A DNA stretch of 64,000 nucleotides from Lysinibacillus sp. FSL M8-0337 (GTDB lineage: Bacteria; Bacillota; Bacilli; Bacillales_A; Planococcaceae): assembly GCF_038593855.1 (NCBI RefSeq), contig NZ_CP151996.1, positions 3,844,001 to 3,908,000 on the forward strand. The letters are read 5' to 3'. Under the pieces are notes generated by a model that saw only the letters and a list, made by a program, of their open reading frames with translations, was not told the DNA's origin and ran no database searches. This document shows, one piece after another, positions 38,803-49,245 of this stretch. Position 1 is the stretch's first letter. Each line of letters begins with the position of its first letter. Position numbers and translations under genes: made by a program.

Positions 38803-39696
38803 TTAGCTTTTCATTTTCGGATCGAGCGCATCCCGCAGACCATCTCCCATTAAATTAAACCCTAATACCGTCAGCATTATAGCTAACCCTGGGAAAATCA
38901 TCGTCCATGGTGCTTTAAGTAAGTAGATACGCGCATCGGCTAGCATTTTTCCCCATTCAGGTGCGGGTGCCTGTGCCCCTAATCCAAGGAAACCTAGAGC
39001 AGCCGCTTCAATAATTGCTGTCGCAATTGCAAGCGTCCCCTGCACAATAATCGGTGTCATCGAATTGGGTAAAATATGTGAGAATAAAATACGTGAATCA
39101 CGCATCCCTATCGCTTTGGCAGCTACGATATATTCCTCTTCTTTTACACTCAATACTTTTGAGCGAATTAAGCGCCCAAAGTTTGGTACATTAATAATCG
39201 CAATGGCAATTAATGCATTTTGTAATGATGGTCCAAGTACAGCCACTACAGCAATCGCTAATAGAATACTAGGAAACGCCAACATAATATCAAAAATTCG
39301 AGAAATAATCGTATCAACCCATTTGCCATAATACCCTGCAAGAATTCCAAGTAAGCTCCCTACAATAACTGAAAGAATTACAGCAAAAAATCCAATTCTT
39401 AACGAAATACGGGCACCATGAATAATTCTGGAGAAAATATCTCGTCCAAAGTCATCTGTTCCAAACCAATGTGCACTGGAAGGTGCCAATAATCGCTTCG
39501 ATAAGTCCTGTTCATTGATTCCTTGTGGCGCAATGGAAGGGCCAAAGACAGCAAGAACAATAAAAAATATGACAATACCAGCACCAACAAGGGAGATTTT
39601 GCTTTTTCTAAAGCTGCGCCAGCCCTCTCTCCAAGGACCTGCCGCCCGCTCTTGACTCGCCATTGCTTCTTTTTTTATATCTATCGCACCAGTCAT
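38803..39696 (-). CDS. dppC: Dipeptide/oligopeptide ABC transporter permease (DppC-like)
   Basis: A 297-aa inner-membrane permease with six predicted helices, an N-terminal OppC-type cytoplasmic segment (GWRSFRKSKISLVGAGIVIF) and the EAA loop that contacts the ATPases (EYIVAAKAIGMRDSRILFSH). The C-terminus is GLRDALDPKMKS, which is typical. It is the last gene of the operon, 15 bp from the partner permease. Confidence 0.92.
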   Translation of the reverse strand: MTGAIDIKKEAMASQERAAGPWREGWRSFRKSKISLVGAGIVIFFIVLAVFGPSIAPQGINEQDLSKRLLAPSSAHWFGTDDFGRDIFSRIIHGARISLRIGFFAVILSVIVGSLLGILAGYYGKWVDTIISRIFDIMLAFPSILLAIAVVAVLGPSLQNALIAIAIINVPNFGRLIRSKVLSVKEEEYIVAAKAIGMRDSRILFSHILPNSMTPIIVQGTLAIATAIIEAAALGFLGLGAQAPAPEWGKMLADARIYLLKAPWTMIFPGLAIMLTVLGFNLMGDGLRDALDPKMKS

Positions 39697-39711
39697 TATT
39701 GCATCTCCCTC

Positions 39712-40725
39712 CTATTTGTATTTAATGCGTGGATCTATCACAGTGTAAAGCAGATCAACAATTAAATTAATCATAATGAAAATAAAAGCAACTACTAAAA
39801 TACCTGATTGGATAACTGGATAGTCTCGGAACCCGATTGCATCATAAATATAACGACCAATGCCAGGCCAACTGAAAATTGTTTCTGTTAAAATGGCGCC
39901 ACCAAGTAGCAGCCCTGTTTGTAAACCAATAACTGTTAACACTGGAATAACAGCATTTTTTAATGCATGTTTATAAACGACAATAAACATTTTTTGTCCT
40001 TTTGCTCTAGCTGTTCGAACATAATCAGAGCGCATGACCTCAAGCATAGACGAACGGGTAATCCTTGCAATAATCGCCATAGGAATCGTGGCAAGCGCCA
40101 CCCCTGGTAAGATTAACCGCTTTACCACTTCTGTAAATTGGTCAAATCTGCCTTGTATCAATGTATCTAGCAAATAAAAATGCGTAATCGCGGTTATCGG
40201 GTCTCGTACATCATTACGTCCAGATGTAGGCAACCAACCAAGCTGAATGCTAAATGCCCATTGTTCCATCAAACCTAACCAAAATACCGGAACAGATACA
40301 CCAATTAACGCAACAACCATAGCAATATAATCAAACCATGAATTTTGGAACCAAGCTGAAATAATACCTGCATTGACACCAATAATGACTGCTATAATCA
40401 TTGCAAATATCGCTAATTCCGCTGTTGCCGCTAAATAAGGAAAAATCTCTTGTGACACAGGTAACTTTGTACGTAATGACACGCCTAAATCGCCCTGAAA
40501 AATACCACCCAAATAGCCAAAATATTGTGTGTACCAAGGCTTATCTAATCCTAAACTTGCGTTTAATGCCTCAACCGCCTCTTTCGTCGCCTGCTGCCCT
40601 AAAATAACTTGTGCAGGATTACCAGGAATTAGACGAATGAGCATAAAGACGATAAAAGTCATTCCAAGCAAAACTGGGATTAATTGAAATAAACGTCTTC
40701 CCATATAGTGAAGCATTTTCTTCAC
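39712..40725 (-). CDS. dppB: Dipeptide/oligopeptide ABC transporter permease (DppB-like)
   Basis: A 337-aa permease with six helices. The start is MGRRLFQLIPVLLGMTFIVF, the EAA loop is RSDYVRTARAKGQKMFIVVY, and the C-terminal block is LIVDLLYTVIDPRIKYK. It is separated from the binding-protein gene by 237 bp that hold an intercistronic terminator hairpin, so the permeases are probably expressed at a lower level than the binding protein. Confidence 0.92.
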   Translation of the reverse strand: MKKMLHYMGRRLFQLIPVLLGMTFIVFMLIRLIPGNPAQVILGQQATKEAVEALNASLGLDKPWYTQYFGYLGGIFQGDLGVSLRTKLPVSQEIFPYLAATAELAIFAMIIAVIIGVNAGIISAWFQNSWFDYIAMVVALIGVSVPVFWLGLMEQWAFSIQLGWLPTSGRNDVRDPITAITHFYLLDTLIQGRFDQFTEVVKRLILPGVALATIPMAIIARITRSSMLEVMRSDYVRTARAKGQKMFIVVYKHALKNAVIPVLTVIGLQTGLLLGGAILTETIFSWPGIGRYIYDAIGFRDYPVIQSGILVVAFIFIMINLIVDLLYTVIDPRIKYK

Positions 40726-40845
40726 CTCTCTGTAATTTTCTAATTATACTTTTGCTACGAAAAGCATGGAGTCTATACACATACTGTAGAAAGGGACAGC
40801 TTTCAACAAACGATAGACGTTTAGATGGTTTGTCTGTCATACAGA

Positions 40846-40886
40846 AAAACGGGTTGCGACAAACATAGTCACAACCCGTTTTTACA
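40846..40886 (-). terminator. Intercistronic terminator between binding protein and permeases
   Basis: On the minus strand AAAAACGGGTTG...CAACCCGTTTTT forms a stem of about 12 bp with further pairing (GAC/GTC) toward the loop and a T5 tract. Partial read-through would explain graded expression. Confidence 0.8.
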
Positions 40887-40962
40887 ACACTAGACAAAGT
40901 CCAAAGCTGTAAAAATCTTGTTACGTCACTATGAGTAGCGACAATTTTTATTTCTTAATTGT

Positions 40963-42579
40963 TTAATTCATATCTACTGCTTCTAAACGATCAGAACCAG
41001 TTGGATGTGCAAAGTAATTTGTCACTTTTGTACTTGCAGCTAAGATAGGAATAGAGTGTGCTAGTGGAACCCAAGGCGCATCTTCAGAAATAATTACCTG
41101 CGCTTGTTTGTAAAGCTCATTACGTTTGTCTTCATTCACTTCTGTTTGCGCAGCAACTAATAATTTGTGTAACTCAGGGTTGTCGTAGAATGTGTAGTTG
41201 TTTGAACCGATATTATCAGCGTCTAATAATGTGTAAATAAAGTTATCAGCATCGCCGTTATCACCTGTCCAACCAAGTAAGAACGCATCCGCTTCACCAT
41301 TTTGAGCTTTTTCTAAATACGTAGCCCATTCGAATGAGACGATTTTAGATGGAATTCCGACATCAGCTAAATTCTTTTGAATCGCTTCTGCAATTTTTTG
41401 ACCATCTGGCATATACGGACGTGGTACTGGCATTGCCCATAGCTCAATTTCTTTGCCATCATAACCTGCTTCTTTTAGCAATGCTTTTGCTTTTTCAGGG
41501 TCATAAGCATAGCCTGTAATATCATCATTATAGCCAGCAATAACTGGTGGCATTGGATTTTTCGCAGGCTCAGCTAGACCTTCATAGAACGCATCTACTA
41601 ACGCTTGCTTATCAATAGCATAGTTTACAGCTTGACGAACTTTAACGTTATCGAAAGGTGGACGTGTTACTGTTAATCCAAGATAGCCTACGTTCATAGA
41701 TGGACGCTCGATTAATTGTAAATCGCCATTTGTTTCAATCGACCCTTTATCTGATGGGCTTAAGCCATCTACTACATCTACCTCACCATTATTTAGCGCA
41801 TTTAAGCGTGCTGAGTTATCAGGGATCGAACGGAAAATTACTTTATCTAATTTTGGTAACCCTGCAATACGATAATCAGGATTTTTTTCAATTGTAATAG
41901 AATCATTACGTGTCCAATTTACAAATTTGAATGGACCTGTTCCAACTGGTTTATCAATTAGTGCATCGTCATTTGCTTCAAATGCTTTTGGAGAAGCAAT
42001 AGCAAATGGCGACATCGCAAGGTTTTTCAAGAATGGTGCTTGTGGTTGTTTCAACTTAAAGACAACTGTATAATCGCCTTCTGGTGTAATAGATTCAATG
42101 ATTTGCTCCCCGCCCATCGTAAATTGAGACATAAAGTACGGGAACTTATCTGCACCAGCTTTCCAGCGCTCAAAGTTTTTTGCAACCGCTTCTGCATTAA
42201 AATCTGAACCGTCGTGGAACTTTACACCTTCTTCAAGCTGGAATGTGTAAGTTAAGCCATCATCTGAAGCTTCCCATGATTTTGCTAAACCAGGCTTTAA
42301 AGTAACATCTTGTTCTCCGAAATTAATAAGTGTTTCATAGATATTCACTGTTACTTTAAAAGATTCACCTTCTGTTACTGTTGCAGGGTCAAGAGCAGTG
42401 GAGTCACCACCACGACCATATACTAATGTTTTTTCACCGCTGCTAGCTGAATCGCCGCCAGTTGACGTATCTTTCGAACCTGTATCCTTGCCATCAGAGC
42501 CAGAATTACACGCAGCTAAGATTGTCGAGAGAACAAGGATTAGCATTACGCTTAAAGACCAAAGCTTCTTTTTCTTCAT
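40963..42579 (-). CDS. dppE: Peptide ABC transporter substrate-binding lipoprotein
   Basis: A 538-aa SBP family 5 protein. It has a lipoprotein signal with lipobox (VMLILVLSTILAACN), then an Asp/Ser/Gly-rich linker and the binding core (ALDPATVTEGESFKVTVNIY; GVKFHDGSDFNAEAVAKNFE, the family signature). The C-terminal half contains QNGEADAFLLGWTGDNGDAD. It is anchored outside the membrane and delivers peptides to the two permeases. Dipeptide, oligopeptide or glutathione cannot be told apart here. Confidence 0.9.
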   Translation of the reverse strand: MKKKKLWSLSVMLILVLSTILAACNSGSDGKDTGSKDTSTGGDSASSGEKTLVYGRGGDSTALDPATVTEGESFKVTVNIYETLINFGEQDVTLKPGLAKSWEASDDGLTYTFQLEEGVKFHDGSDFNAEAVAKNFERWKAGADKFPYFMSQFTMGGEQIIESITPEGDYTVVFKLKQPQAPFLKNLAMSPFAIASPKAFEANDDALIDKPVGTGPFKFVNWTRNDSITIEKNPDYRIAGLPKLDKVIFRSIPDNSARLNALNNGEVDVVDGLSPSDKGSIETNGDLQLIERPSMNVGYLGLTVTRPPFDNVKVRQAVNYAIDKQALVDAFYEGLAEPAKNPMPPVIAGYNDDITGYAYDPEKAKALLKEAGYDGKEIELWAMPVPRPYMPDGQKIAEAIQKNLADVGIPSKIVSFEWATYLEKAQNGEADAFLLGWTGDNGDADNFIYTLLDADNIGSNNYTFYDNPELHKLLVAAQTEVNEDKRNELYKQAQVIISEDAPWVPLAHSIPILAASTKVTNYFAHPTGSDRLEAVDMN

Positions 42580-42610
42580 CTATTTTCCCCCTAAAACTTT
42601 TTTATATCAT

Positions 42611-43591
42611 TCAATGTTGAATGGCATCATAAAGATGACAAGCAACATAATGACCCGGTTTCACTTCTTGCATGTTCGGTACAACGCTTGAGCATTGTGC
42701 TTTCTTAAACGGACATCTTGTATGGAATGCACAACCACTTGGCGGATTGGATGCACTCGGAATATCTCCAGCTATAATAAGCTGCTCACGTTCAAAAGTT
42801 GGGTCAGGCACAGGAACAGAAGATAATAATGCCTGCGTATATGGGTGGAGCGGCTCTGCATATAAATTTTCACTTGCGGTCAGTTCTACTAATTTACCTA
42901 AGTACATAACCCCCACACGATTACTAATATGGCGCACAACACCTAAGTCATGTGAGATAAAAATATAGGTAAGCTTTAGTTCCTTTTGCAAAGATTGCAT
43001 TAGGTTTAAAACTTGAGCCTGAATCGATACATCTAACGCTGAAACAGGCTCGTCCGCAATAATTAAACGAGGGTTGGTCATCAGCGCTCGCGCAATGCCA
43101 ATGCGTTGTCTCTGTCCTCCACTAAATTGATGGGGATAGCGTTTTACATGATATTCATTTAAGCCAACAATTTTAAGCAGCTCGATTACTTTCTGCCTGC
43201 GTTCTTTGGAATTGCCCATTCCATGCACAATAAGTGGCTCCTCTAAAATCTTGCCAATCGAATGACGTGGGTTAAGTGAAGCATATGGGTCTTGAAAAAT
43301 CATTTGGATATCTCTTCGTGCTTTCCGCATTTCACTATTCGATAAGGAAGAAAGCATTTTGCCACCAAATTCAATGTTTCCAGCAGTCGGTTCAAGCAAG
43401 CGCATTAACAGGCGACCTGTCGTTGACTTACCACATCCTGATTCGCCCACAATCCCTAATGTTTCCCCTTCAAATACTTCAAAGGATACATTGTCCACCG
43501 CTTTTACATCCCCAACTTGCGTATTAAAGAATCCTTTGCGGATTGGAAAATATTTTTTTAACCCTTCAACTTTCAACAGCACTTTCGACAT
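42611..43591 (-). CDS. dppF: Peptide ABC transporter ATP-binding protein (DppF-like)
   Basis: A 326-aa ATPase with Walker [14 protein letters not shown], signature [15 protein letters not shown], Walker [13 protein letters not shown] and the C-terminal Opp/Dpp domain with its Cys cluster ([16 protein letters not shown]), which holds a 4Fe-4S cluster in some relatives. It overlaps dppD by 26 nt and has its own AGGAGGTG site within that gene. Confidence 0.92.
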   Translation of the reverse strand: MSKVLLKVEGLKKYFPIRKGFFNTQVGDVKAVDNVSFEVFEGETLGIVGESGCGKSTTGRLLMRLLEPTAGNIEFGGKMLSSLSNSEMRKARRDIQMIFQDPYASLNPRHSIGKILEEPLIVHGMGNSKERRQKVIELLKIVGLNEYHVKRYPHQFSGGQRQRIGIARALMTNPRLIIADEPVSALDVSIQAQVLNLMQSLQKELKLTYIFISHDLGVVRHISNRVGVMYLGKLVELTASENLYAEPLHPYTQALLSSVPVPDPTFEREQLIIAGDIPSASNPPSGCAFHTRCPFKKAQCSSVVPNMQEVKPGHYVACHLYDAIQH

Positions 43592-44579
43592 ATTGGTTCA
43601 CCTCCTGTTCTTCCATTAAAAAGCACCTTGCTCTATGTTGCTCTGTCGCTTCAAATAAAGGTGGTGTTTGTTGTAGGCAACGTTCCATTGCAAATTCACA
43701 GCGTGCTGCAAAACGACAGCCATCTTTTATCGTGCCTGGCCTAGGTACACTGCCAGGTATTGAGTACAGGCTATCTTTTTTGTAACGCATATCTGGTACA
43801 GATTTAATGAGTCCTTGTGTATAAGGATGCTTAGGATTTTTAAACATTTCTTGAATAGGTGCTTCTTCAACAATTTGCCCTGCGTACATAACAATAACGC
43901 GTTCGCAAGTTTCTGCTACGACCCCTAAATCGTGCGTAATTAATAAGACAGCCGTATTCATACGCTTGTTCAAATCTTTCATCAGTTGCAAAATTTGTGC
44001 CTGAATCGTCACATCAAGGGCAGTCGTCGGCTCATCGGCAATCAGTACCTTCGGGTCACAGACCAATGCCATAGCAATCATCACTCGTTGGCGCATCCCA
44101 CCTGATAGTTGATGAGGATAATCCTTTAGTAGTTCCTCTGCACGTGGTAATCCAACTAGTTTCATAATTTCTACCGCCCGCGCAAAAGCCTTCTTTTTCG
44201 ACCACTTGGGATTATGGATTAAAATAGCTTCTTTTAATTGCTCGCCAATTGTAAATAGAGGATTTAAGGAAGTCATTGGCTCTTGAAAAATCATCGCTAC
44301 ATCCTTACCACGCACTTTTTGCATTTGCTTATCCGTTAATTTCGCTAAATTTTTGCCATCTAACAGTACTTGTCCACCTGTAATTTTTCCAGGTGGTGAA
44401 GGAATCAATCCCATAATGGATAAAGATGTCACACTTTTCCCACTACCCGATTCCCCAACAATCCCTAAAATTTCCCCTTCATGGACTGAAAAATCAATAT
44501 CGTCAACGGCAGGAATCTGTCCATCATCTGTGAAAAACGTTGTTTGTAAACCTTTTACTTCTAACAGCTTTTTTCGCAT
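43566..44579 (-). CDS. dppD: Peptide ABC transporter ATP-binding protein (DppD-like)
   Basis: A 337-aa ATPase and first gene of the operon, with Walker [14 protein letters not shown], signature [15 protein letters not shown], Walker [13 protein letters not shown], and the C-terminal [15 protein letters not shown] cluster. The order ATPase-ATPase-binding protein-permease-permease is typical of Bacillaceae dpp-like operons. ATG 44579 is preferred (GGAG 9 nt before), and an ATG 15 nt upstream is the alternative. Confidence 0.9.
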   Translation of the reverse strand: MRKKLLEVKGLQTTFFTDDGQIPAVDDIDFSVHEGEILGIVGESGSGKSVTSLSIMGLIPSPPGKITGGQVLLDGKNLAKLTDKQMQKVRGKDVAMIFQEPMTSLNPLFTIGEQLKEAILIHNPKWSKKKAFARAVEIMKLVGLPRAEELLKDYPHQLSGGMRQRVMIAMALVCDPKVLIADEPTTALDVTIQAQILQLMKDLNKRMNTAVLLITHDLGVVAETCERVIVMYAGQIVEEAPIQEMFKNPKHPYTQGLIKSVPDMRYKKDSLYSIPGSVPRPGTIKDGCRFAARCEFAMERCLQQTPPLFEATEQHRARCFLMEEQEVNQYVESAVES

Positions 44580-44784
44580 GTTCAACCGCTCCATCCTACC
44601 AATATTTTTAAAAAATACAAATTTATTGAATATTATATACTAACTATCTCTAAATTCTCTATTTTCAGATAATTCTAACCAAATATTTTCTCTCTTTCAA
44701 TCATTATTATTCTGCAAATCACATATATTTTCTACATTTTTCTCCCCCTCCTCCAAAAACTTCTGTTAAATCGATAAATTTCCA

Positions 44785-44826
44785 CAAAAAAAGACTTCCA
44801 GAGTATTAACAATGGAAGTCTCTTTT
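44785..44826 (-). terminator. Terminator of the ygaD-type ABC exporter
   Basis: On the minus strand AGACTTCC, loop, GGAAGTCT, followed by T7. Confidence 0.8.
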
Positions 44827-44829
44827 GAG

Positions 44830-44850
44830 GTGTCAGGCACGCAAACAATT
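44830..44850 (+). repeat. Dispersed 22-bp intergenic motif, single diverged copy
   Basis: GTGTCAGGCACGCAAACAAT, next to the ABC exporter terminator. The start is GTG-T/C-CAGGCAC as at 824. Confidence 0.55.
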
Positions 44851-44907
44851 CGGAACTTAAACCCAAACCAAAGGGAAAATCATCGGCATCCGTATATCGT
44901 TTAATCC

Positions 44908-46653
44908 TTAATCTAAATGTTGTACTTGGAATAAATTATAGTAAGTGCCTTGCTTCTTCATTAGTTGTTCATGATTACCTTTTTCTATTAATTGTCCATG
45001 ATCAATAACAAATATATTATCAGCATGTGTAATGGTTGAAAGTCGGTGCGCAATAATAATCGTTGTGCGATCATGCACAAGGGCATCTAATGATTCTTGA
45101 ATAAGTGCTTCACTTTCCAAATCTAGCGCTGATGTTGCTTCATCTAAAATTAAAATCGGTGGGTTTTTTAAAAATACACGGGCAATAGCAACACGTTGCT
45201 TTTGGCCACCCGATAATTTTACGCCACGCTCTCCTACCTTAGTGTTATAACCATTTGGTAAGTTCATAATAAAGTCATGTGCATTAGCCGCTTTGGCAGC
45301 TGCCATTACTTCCTCATCTGACGCTCCTGGTTTCCCCATCAAAATATTTTCCTTAACTGAATCGCTAAACAAAATATTATCTTGAAGCACAATGCCAATT
45401 TGAGCGCGCAATGAATGGATTGTGACATCTTTAACATTATGTCCATCTACAAAAACCGCTCCATCTGTTGCATCATAAAAACGAGGGATTAAACTAATAA
45501 TGGTAGATTTCCCACCGCCACTCATCCCAACAAACGCAACCGTCTCCCCTGGTTTTATGGTGAAGTTCATGTTTTTTAAAATTGGCGAACCATCCACTTC
45601 ATATTGAAAGGCTACATTTTCAAATCGCACTTCACCTGATGCTCGCGGTAATGTAAGGGCATTTTCCTTATTTTTCACTTCATAAGGCTCGTCTATTAGT
45701 TCAAACATACGATCCATCGAAGCGATAGATTGGGTTAACGTTGTAGATGAACTTACTAAACGACGAAGTGGTCCGTAGAGACGCTCAATATAAGCGATAA
45801 AAGCAACCATCGTTCCTAGTGATAATGGGCCATTTATCACTTGATAGCCAGCATAAGCAATAACAAGTAATGGTGCCACGTCCGTAATCGTATTGACTAC
45901 CGCAAAGGACTTGGCATTCCATTTTGTATGATCAAGTGCTTTTTCAAAAAACTCGCCATTTGCTTCATTGAATAACTGTTGTTCATGTTTTTCTAGCGTA
46001 AAGCTTTTAATAATACTCATTCCAGCTACTCGCTCATGTAAATAACTTTGCACACCTGCAAGTGCCTGTGAACGGTTACGTGTTAAAGTTCGTAGTTTAC
46101 CAAAGAAGAACTTTACACTAATTGCATAGAATGGGAATGCAATTAATGCGACAAGTGTCAGTTTGACATCCATTGCTAGCATAATACCTACCGCAATGAC
46201 AATTGTTGCAAAATCAAGCCAAACATTCATTAAACCGGTCATAACAAAGTTTTTCGTTTGTTCCACATCATTAATAACACGTGAAATGACCTCGCCAGCT
46301 CTTGTATTTGCGTAATACTTCAGGCTTAGTCGCTGTAGATGCGCATAAATTTCTTTTCGGATATCAAAAAGTACCTTATTACTCACATGCTGTGCAAAGT
46401 ATTGACGGTAGTATTCTATTGGTGGACGTATAACGAAAAATACAATAATTGTTCCACCTAGCCAATAAAACAATTCCTTTGTTTTTTCTGTATCCGTTAA
46501 ATCCTCAGCACCAATAATATCATCAAGTACTATTTTTATAAGCAATGGAATAAATAACGGAATCGCAAATTTCACAATACCAATTAATACGGTTAAAAGT
46601 ATTTCCCATGTATATGGTTTGACAAAACGCATATAACGCTTTACGCTACCCAA
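44908..46653 (-). CDS. ygaD: ABC exporter, fused permease and ATPase (YgaD/MsbA type)
   Basis: A 581-aa half-transporter that should work as a homodimer. The N-terminal six-helix ABC-B domain covers residues 1-310. The ATPase has Walker [15 protein letters not shown]-loop VLQDNILF, signature [15 protein letters not shown] and Walker [13 protein letters not shown]. By gene order (next to the DUF402 gene, sspE and mutY) it is the counterpart of B. subtilis ygaD. It is a multidrug or lipid exporter by family, with substrate unknown. Confidence 0.9.
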   Translation of the reverse strand: MGSVKRYMRFVKPYTWEILLTVLIGIVKFAIPLFIPLLIKIVLDDIIGAEDLTDTEKTKELFYWLGGTIIVFFVIRPPIEYYRQYFAQHVSNKVLFDIRKEIYAHLQRLSLKYYANTRAGEVISRVINDVEQTKNFVMTGLMNVWLDFATIVIAVGIMLAMDVKLTLVALIAFPFYAISVKFFFGKLRTLTRNRSQALAGVQSYLHERVAGMSIIKSFTLEKHEQQLFNEANGEFFEKALDHTKWNAKSFAVVNTITDVAPLLVIAYAGYQVINGPLSLGTMVAFIAYIERLYGPLRRLVSSSTTLTQSIASMDRMFELIDEPYEVKNKENALTLPRASGEVRFENVAFQYEVDGSPILKNMNFTIKPGETVAFVGMSGGGKSTIISLIPRFYDATDGAVFVDGHNVKDVTIHSLRAQIGIVLQDNILFSDSVKENILMGKPGASDEEVMAAAKAANAHDFIMNLPNGYNTKVGERGVKLSGGQKQRVAIARVFLKNPPILILDEATSALDLESEALIQESLDALVHDRTTIIIAHRLSTITHADNIFVIDHGQLIEKGNHEQLMKKQGTYYNLFQVQHLD

Positions 46654-46879
46654 TTATCATCACTTCCTTATTCGGAAACCACTTTTCAATGGCTTTCTAC
46701 ATTCAAAAAGAAACAGACATTCAATATTGAATGCCCTTACGTATTATAGCAATATTTAGCATGAAGTACAGTGAGTAAAACTTTTGCGCTAACTATTTTT
46801 CGCTTTCATCGCAATCTCTCTTTATAAAATACCCTTTACATGAAAAAAAACACCCATTAGTTAAACTAATAGGTGTTAG

Positions 46880-47431
46880 TTACTGACAATCATCTGCTTG
46901 CATATCGAGCTGAAACTTATAACGATTCGTCCAAGCATCGATAAAATCAGGTGCAAAAGGCCCTCTTTTTTGTTGTATCCAGCTAATTAATTTTTCGACA
47001 TTGCGCTTTAAAATTTTATCGATTACATCTGGGTAAGACATTTCCTGTCGATGTTGTTCATATTCATCTTCATCTAAAAGGGTATACGACATATCCGGAA
47101 AAACCTTAATATCTAAATCGTAGTCAATATATTTAATGGCATTATTATCGAAAACAAATGGTGAGCTTAGATTACAATAATAATACACACCGTCCTCACG
47201 CAGCATGCAGATGATGTTGAACCAGTGCTCCGCATGGAAATAACAAATAGAAGGCTCTCTCGTTAGCCACGTACGACCATCGGATTCTGTCACAAGTGTT
47301 CGTTCATTCGCACCGATTATAATGTTTTTCGTCCCTTTTAAAACCATTGTTTCTTGCCAAACACGGTGGATGCGGCCGTTGTGCTTATAACTATGTATTT
47401 GTATCGTTTCTCCTTCTACCGGTATTGCCAT
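46880..47431 (-). CDS. ygaC: DUF402 nucleoside tri-/diphosphate phosphatase (YgaC/Ntdp)
   Basis: A 183-aa protein of the DUF402/UPF0374 family, which hydrolyses nucleoside tri- and diphosphates. It has the N-terminal [17 protein letters not shown], the central Tyr/Asp block [17 protein letters not shown] with the metal-binding acidic residues (DLD-K, then LLDEDEYE), and the C-terminal [11 protein letters not shown]. Length is normal for YgaC. Confidence 0.9.
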   Translation of the reverse strand: MAIPVEGETIQIHSYKHNGRIHRVWQETMVLKGTKNIIIGANERTLVTESDGRTWLTREPSICYFHAEHWFNIICMLREDGVYYYCNLSSPFVFDNNAIKYIDYDLDIKVFPDMSYTLLDEDEYEQHRQEMSYPDVIDKILKRNVEKLISWIQQKRGPFAPDFIDAWTNRYKFQLDMQADDCQ

Positions 47432-47643
47432 TTTTGAAGCCCACCTTTTCGTCTATGCTACCTAAATCTAGCAGTCTCTAGTATATTATAGCAATCTGTA
47501 CGCGAAAGGTGTAGTTGAAAACTACAAATTTCACTGTGTCATGTTATTTATGTACAAATTTTCGTAAATTAATAGCAATTTCCATCATAACAAAAACCTT
47601 TGGAATTTTTTATCTTTCTATATAAACGTTGTCATAAGGAATA

Positions 47644-47691
47644 GAAAAGGGCTGCCCTTTTCATCTTTTCGATTGTTAGACAGCCCCTTAG
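47644..47691 (-). terminator. sspE terminator
   Basis: On the minus strand GGGGCTG, a long A-rich loop, then CAGCCC and T4. It lies 37 nt after the sspE stop. Confidence 0.65.
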
Positions 47692-47727
47692 AAGGTAAAT
47701 GCAATTATGCAGTTACAAAGTGAGAGA

Positions 47728-47904
47728 TTACTCGCTCGCGTTTTGGTTATTCTTAGCGTATTTGCCTGAAGCTTGAGCTTTATTCTGCTCAGCTTTAGCA
47801 TTTTGCTTTTGCACTTCGTTGAAGTCTGTTTCATAACCAAACTCTTCACTTTGGCGTTGCATGTTTTTATTTGCTTGTTGGTTGTTGTTTTGATTTTTCT
47901 TCAT
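47728..47904 (-). CDS. sspE: Gamma-type small acid-soluble spore protein
   Basis: A 58-aa Gln/Asn/Lys-rich protein, missed by length-filtered ORF lists. It opens MKKNQNNNQQANKNM, then has SEEFGYETDFNEVQKQNAKA, in which the EFGYETD/EVQKQN block is the gamma-SASP repeat and GPR protease site. It ends AKNNQNASE. B. subtilis SspE has two such repeats, and here I see one, so it is shorter than the 84-aa reference. It is a storage protein degraded at germination. The neighbourhood (mutY, ygaC, ygaD) is that of sspE. Confidence 0.88.
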   Translation of the reverse strand: MKKNQNNNQQANKNMQRQSEEFGYETDFNEVQKQNAKAEQNKAQASGKYAKNNQNASE

Positions 47905-47984
47905 CAGTCATTCACCTCCACGCTAATTATTGTGTACAGAGGTGATTACTTTTATGCTCCTAATTTTTTTAATTTTCATTTCCA

Positions 47985-49016
47985 CTATTTAATCGCTTGC
48001 CATATCTTCAGCATAGGTACAGGCATTGGTAATAATTCTATTTGCTCACGTGTCAGCCATTCACCCTTCTCACCTGTTTTACTCTTCATATAATAAGCAT
48101 TCACATGCCAAGTTAAATGAGAGAAGATATGCTTAAATGTTAAAATTTGCTGGTGTGCTTGGACATTTAAATCATGATGGTGAGCAAATTTTATCAATGA
48201 ATCATCTTCTTGTTCCACCATTGGAAACTGCCACATATTCGCGAGTAATCCTTCTTCCGGACGCTGCTCCATCAATATCCGTCCATCTTCATCCTCACAA
48301 ACATAGACATCGTATGAGATATGCTTCATCTTTACTTTTTTAGATTTAATAGGCAGATTTTCGGGTTCACCCTCGTTAAAAGCTGTACAGTATTCTCGGA
48401 CGGGACATAATAAACACTTTGGTGAAGTTGGGGAACAAATAAGTGCCCCAAGTTCCATTAAGCCTTGGTTAAAAGAAGATGCATTTTCAGGATCAATTAG
48501 TTCTGCAACAGCCGCTTCAAAAATTTTCTTTGTTTTTGGAAGTGCAATATCATCATGGATATTAAGGACACGACTTAAAACACGCATAACATTACCATCA
48601 ACTGCATGCTCGGGCTTATTATAGGCAATACTTAATATAGCGCCTGCAGTATAGGGACCGATTCCTTTTAGTTTTGAAATTTCATGCCGATTATCAGGTA
48701 CAATTCCCCCGTAACTTTCTAAAACCTCACGCACACCTGCTTGCAAATTCCGTGCTCGTGAGTAATAACCGAGGCCTTCCCAATGCTTTAATAAATATTC
48801 CTGTGGTGCCTCTGCTAATAATTCTAGCGTTGGAAAGCTTTCCATAAAGCGATTATAATAAGGAATTACTGTGTCAACTCGTGTTTGCTGTAGCATAACC
48901 TCAGAAACCCAAATTTTATAAGGGTCCTTTGTATGTCTCCATGGTAAATCTCGTTTTTCTTTTTCGAACCATTCGACTAAAGATTGTCGAAATTCTGTTA
49001 CATATGGATAATTCAC
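47985..49016 (-). CDS. mutY: A/G-specific adenine glycosylase MutY
   Basis: A 343-aa base-excision repair enzyme that removes A opposite 8-oxoG. It has the N-terminal LPWRHTKDPYKIWVSEVMLQ, the helix-hairpin-helix with catalytic Asp (LKGIGPYTAGAILSIAYNKP, Asp in HAVDGNVMRVL), the 4Fe-4S cluster Cys in ICSPTSPKCLLCPVREYC, and the C-terminal NUDIX-like 8-oxoG domain. GTG at 49016 is the start, with GGGAGG 5-6 nt upstream. Confidence 0.95.
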   Translation of the reverse strand: MNYPYVTEFRQSLVEWFEKEKRDLPWRHTKDPYKIWVSEVMLQQTRVDTVIPYYNRFMESFPTLELLAEAPQEYLLKHWEGLGYYSRARNLQAGVREVLESYGGIVPDNRHEISKLKGIGPYTAGAILSIAYNKPEHAVDGNVMRVLSRVLNIHDDIALPKTKKIFEAAVAELIDPENASSFNQGLMELGALICSPTSPKCLLCPVREYCTAFNEGEPENLPIKSKKVKMKHISYDVYVCEDEDGRILMEQRPEEGLLANMWQFPMVEQEDDSLIKFAHHHDLNVQAHQQILTFKHIFSHLTWHVNAYYMKSKTGEKGEWLTREQIELLPMPVPMLKIWQAIK

Positions 49017-49101
49017 AGTGACCTCCCGTGTTTTTACGATTTAATTTATGATAAAAAGGGTATACAATTAAGAAAAGCTAATTCGCATAATATGACAAAA
49101 A

Positions 49102-49133
49102 CGTATTTTTAATACGGTATCATTTACCGTATT
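49102..49133. promoter_or_regulatory. Nested palindromes with three CGTATT half-sites
   Basis: CGTATT-TTT-AATACG (49102-49116) and AATACGGTA-TCATT-TACCGTATT (49111-49133) share the middle half-site. They lie between the divergent mutY and yfhP starts and could be an operator or a leader hairpin. Confidence 0.4.
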
Positions 49134-49245
49134 ATGTGAATGAATACTTAGCGATAGAAAGGTAAACTGTATAAAGCAATACCAATATTGAAATATACAT
49201 GTATGCATTGTACGCCTTTTTCACGCATGCTAGGAGTGGATAATT

